DNA from: Candidatus Daviesbacteria bacterium RIFCSPLOWO2_02_FULL_41_8
GTDB taxonomy: Bacteria > Patescibacteriota > Microgenomatia > Daviesbacterales > UBA10151
DNA: 5,423 nt
Direction of reading: 5' to 3'
Assembly: GCA_001777455.1 (NCBI GenBank)
Contig: MFDZ01000063.1
Span: 8,639-14,061, forward strand
Both the position numbers and the translations under genes were made by a program. The notes beneath the pieces were generated by a model. That model made no database searches and was not told the origin of the DNA. It was given only the letters and a program-made list of their open reading frames with translations. The first letter of the stretch is position 1, and the number at the start of each line of letters is the position of its first letter. This document shows, in pieces, positions 4,268 through 5,423 of this stretch.

Positions 4268-5423
4268 ATGACTCCGGGTTCGTGGAAAGCCAGACAAAAT
4301 AGTAAAAAAATCTGGAAATTTAAAGTTTTATCACATTTATCCACCAGTTTACTTTTTATTGTGATAGGAACACTGTTGATTGTTTTTACCGGTGTAATTT
4401 TTTTTGCCACTCAAATCCCCAACCCCTCTGATTTGTCCAGCCGCGAGATTGCCGCCGCCACTAAGATTTTCGATAAAAAAGGAGAACTGCTTTACGATAT
4501 CTATCAGGATCAAAATAGGACTCCTGTTAAGCTGACCGAGATTCCGGAGTATGTAAAGCAAGCCACGATTGCCATAGAGGATAAAGATTTTTATAAGCAT
4601 GGTGGTTTTTCCATTGTCGGTATTTCCAGGTCTGTTTTTGATCTGGTGTTTTACCGCAGGGTTGAAGGAGGATCGACTTTGACTCAACAACTGGTTAAAA
4701 ATGCCCTGCTTTCCGGAGAGCGGACTTTGACCCGAAAGCTTAAAGAATTTATCCTCGCCATTCAAGTTGAACGCGCCTATACAAAAGACCAGATTCTGGA
4801 AATGTATCTAAATGAAATCCCCTACGGCGGAACGGCTTACGGAATTGAGGCGGCGGCCAATCTTTATTTTGGAAAATCAGCCAAGGATTTGAATCTGGCT
4901 GAAGCATCGCTTTTGGCAGGATTGCCACAACGCCCTTCTGTTTATTCACCGTACGGCACCCGTCCGGAACTCTCAAAGGCAAGACAAAAAGAAGTTTTAA
5001 ACCGGATGGTTGATGATAAATATATTACTTCCGATCAGGCAAAGTTTGCATCGGATGAGCCGTTAACTTACCGGACCGGCCGAAGCGAACAGGGTTTTAA
5101 AGCCCCTCACTTTGTCCTGTATGTTAAGGAAAAATTAATTGAGCAGTTCGGGGACAAGATGGTGGAAAGCGGCGGTTTGCGGGTAACCACGACGCTGGAT
5201 TATGAATTGCAAAAAAAGGTTGAGGAGATAATTAAAAAAGAAATAGAAAACCTCTCCGGCGCAAAGGTCGGTAACGGCGCGGCTATAGTTTTAGATCCCA
5301 AGACCGGCCAAATTTTATCTATGGTCGGGAGTAAGGATTATTTTGGCGATTCTTTGCCTGCAGGATGTAGTGAAGGGGTGACTTGTACTTTTGAGCCGAA
5401 TTACAATGTCGCCATCCGGCCCA
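4268..5423 (+). CDS. Class A penicillin-binding protein (GT51 plus transpeptidase), 3'-truncated by window edge
   Basis: Bifunctional peptidoglycan synthase that polymerises lipid II and cross-links stem peptides outside the membrane; 385 residues are visible and the frame is open at the window end. A short basic cytoplasmic tail (1-19) precedes one membrane anchor (about 24-48). The GT51 domain is complete. Motif 1 is IEDKDFYKHGGFS, with catalytic Glu104. Motif 2 is GGSTLTQQLVKN (134-145). Motif 3 is RKLKEFILAIQVE, with the second catalytic Glu160. KDQILEMYLNEIPYGGTAYGIEAAA and the LAEASLLAGLPQRP block follow. A linker containing GGLRVTTTLD (302-311) leads to the transpeptidase start GAAIVLDPKTGQILSMVG (337-354). 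The sequence stops at NYNVAIRP, just before the position expected for the serine-containing SxxK motif, which is not seen. ATG 4268 is supported by the promoter geometry. pbpA/mrcA-like; no exact symbol is claimed. Confidence 0.96.
   Translation, partial: MTPGSWKARQNSKKIWKFKVLSHLSTSLLFIVIGTLLIVFTGVIFFATQIPNPSDLSSREIAAATKIFDKKGELLYDIYQDQNRTPVKLTEIPEYVKQATIAIEDKDFYKHGGFSIVGISRSVFDLVFYRRVEGGSTLTQQLVKNALLSGERTLTRKLKEFILAIQVERAYTKDQILEMYLNEIPYGGTAYGIEAAANLYFGKSAKDLNLAEASLLAGLPQRPSVYSPYGTRPELSKARQKEVLNRMVDDKYITSDQAKFASDEPLTYRTGRSEQGFKAPHFVLYVKEKLIEQFGDKMVESGGLRVTTTLDYELQKKVEEIIKKEIENLSGAKVGNGAAIVLDPKTGQILSMVGSKDYFGDSLPAGCSEGVTCTFEPNYNVAIRP

Noticed and set aside
4349..4982. Two open frames on the - strand (4349-4765 and 4749-4982)
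   Set aside because: Both lie antisense within the GT51 domain of the PBP, whose motifs are continuous on the + strand; they are shadows.
1..5423. CRISPR array, insertion-sequence transposase or phage genes
   Set aside because: No regularly spaced direct repeats, transposase motifs or phage structural genes were found on either strand.

Overview
The window looks like part of a chromosome from a small-genome bacterium, most likely Patescibacteria (Candidate Phyla Radiation, Microgenomates-like). This is inferred from the protein mix: a GT2 glycosyltransferase, a DoxX-like membrane protein, a small GIY-YIG protein, an uncharacterised coiled-coil protein and a class A penicillin-binding protein. 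The absence of an encoded CCA on the tRNA and the scarcity of Shine-Dalgarno sites fit as well. No marker gene fixes the taxonomy.

Layout. Positions 2-886 hold the 3' part of a GT2 glycosyltransferase that starts before the window. It carries two in-frame palindromic insertions (68-94 and 468-534). A degenerate copy of a common dispersed repeat lies at its stop codon. A four-helix DoxX-like protein (949-1407, +) converges on a stand-alone GAF-domain protein (1435-1935, -). A divergent intergenic region with a structured leader then leads into a coiled-coil protein of unknown function (2072-2521, +). A tRNA-Tyr(GUA) follows at 2564-2646, with an unusual C1:G72 pair. Behind it are strong inverted repeats (2647-2707) that overlap the promoter of a GIY-YIG protein (2744-3025). 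Next come a short SAM-dependent methyltransferase-like protein (3108-3773, +) and an 87-residue protein of unknown function (3924-4187, -). The last is divergent from a class A PBP (4268 to the window end), which covers the transmembrane anchor, the complete GT51 domain and the start of the transpeptidase domain.

How it fits together. The glycosyltransferase and the PBP are cell-envelope genes, but they do not form one operon. Most genes here have their own promoter, and several promoters place the transcript start within a few bases of the start codon. This points to leaderless or very short-leader mRNAs as the common mode. The stretch 2647-4208 (GIY-YIG, methyltransferase, small unknown protein) looks A+T-richer and may be accessory DNA next to a tRNA gene, although no attachment-site repeat was found.

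No clearly new multi-gene system is visible. The most unusual signals are the palindromic elements translated inside the glycosyltransferase, the C1:G72 tRNA-Tyr, the two leader or intergenic regions with mutually exclusive pairings, and the recurring leaderless geometry.
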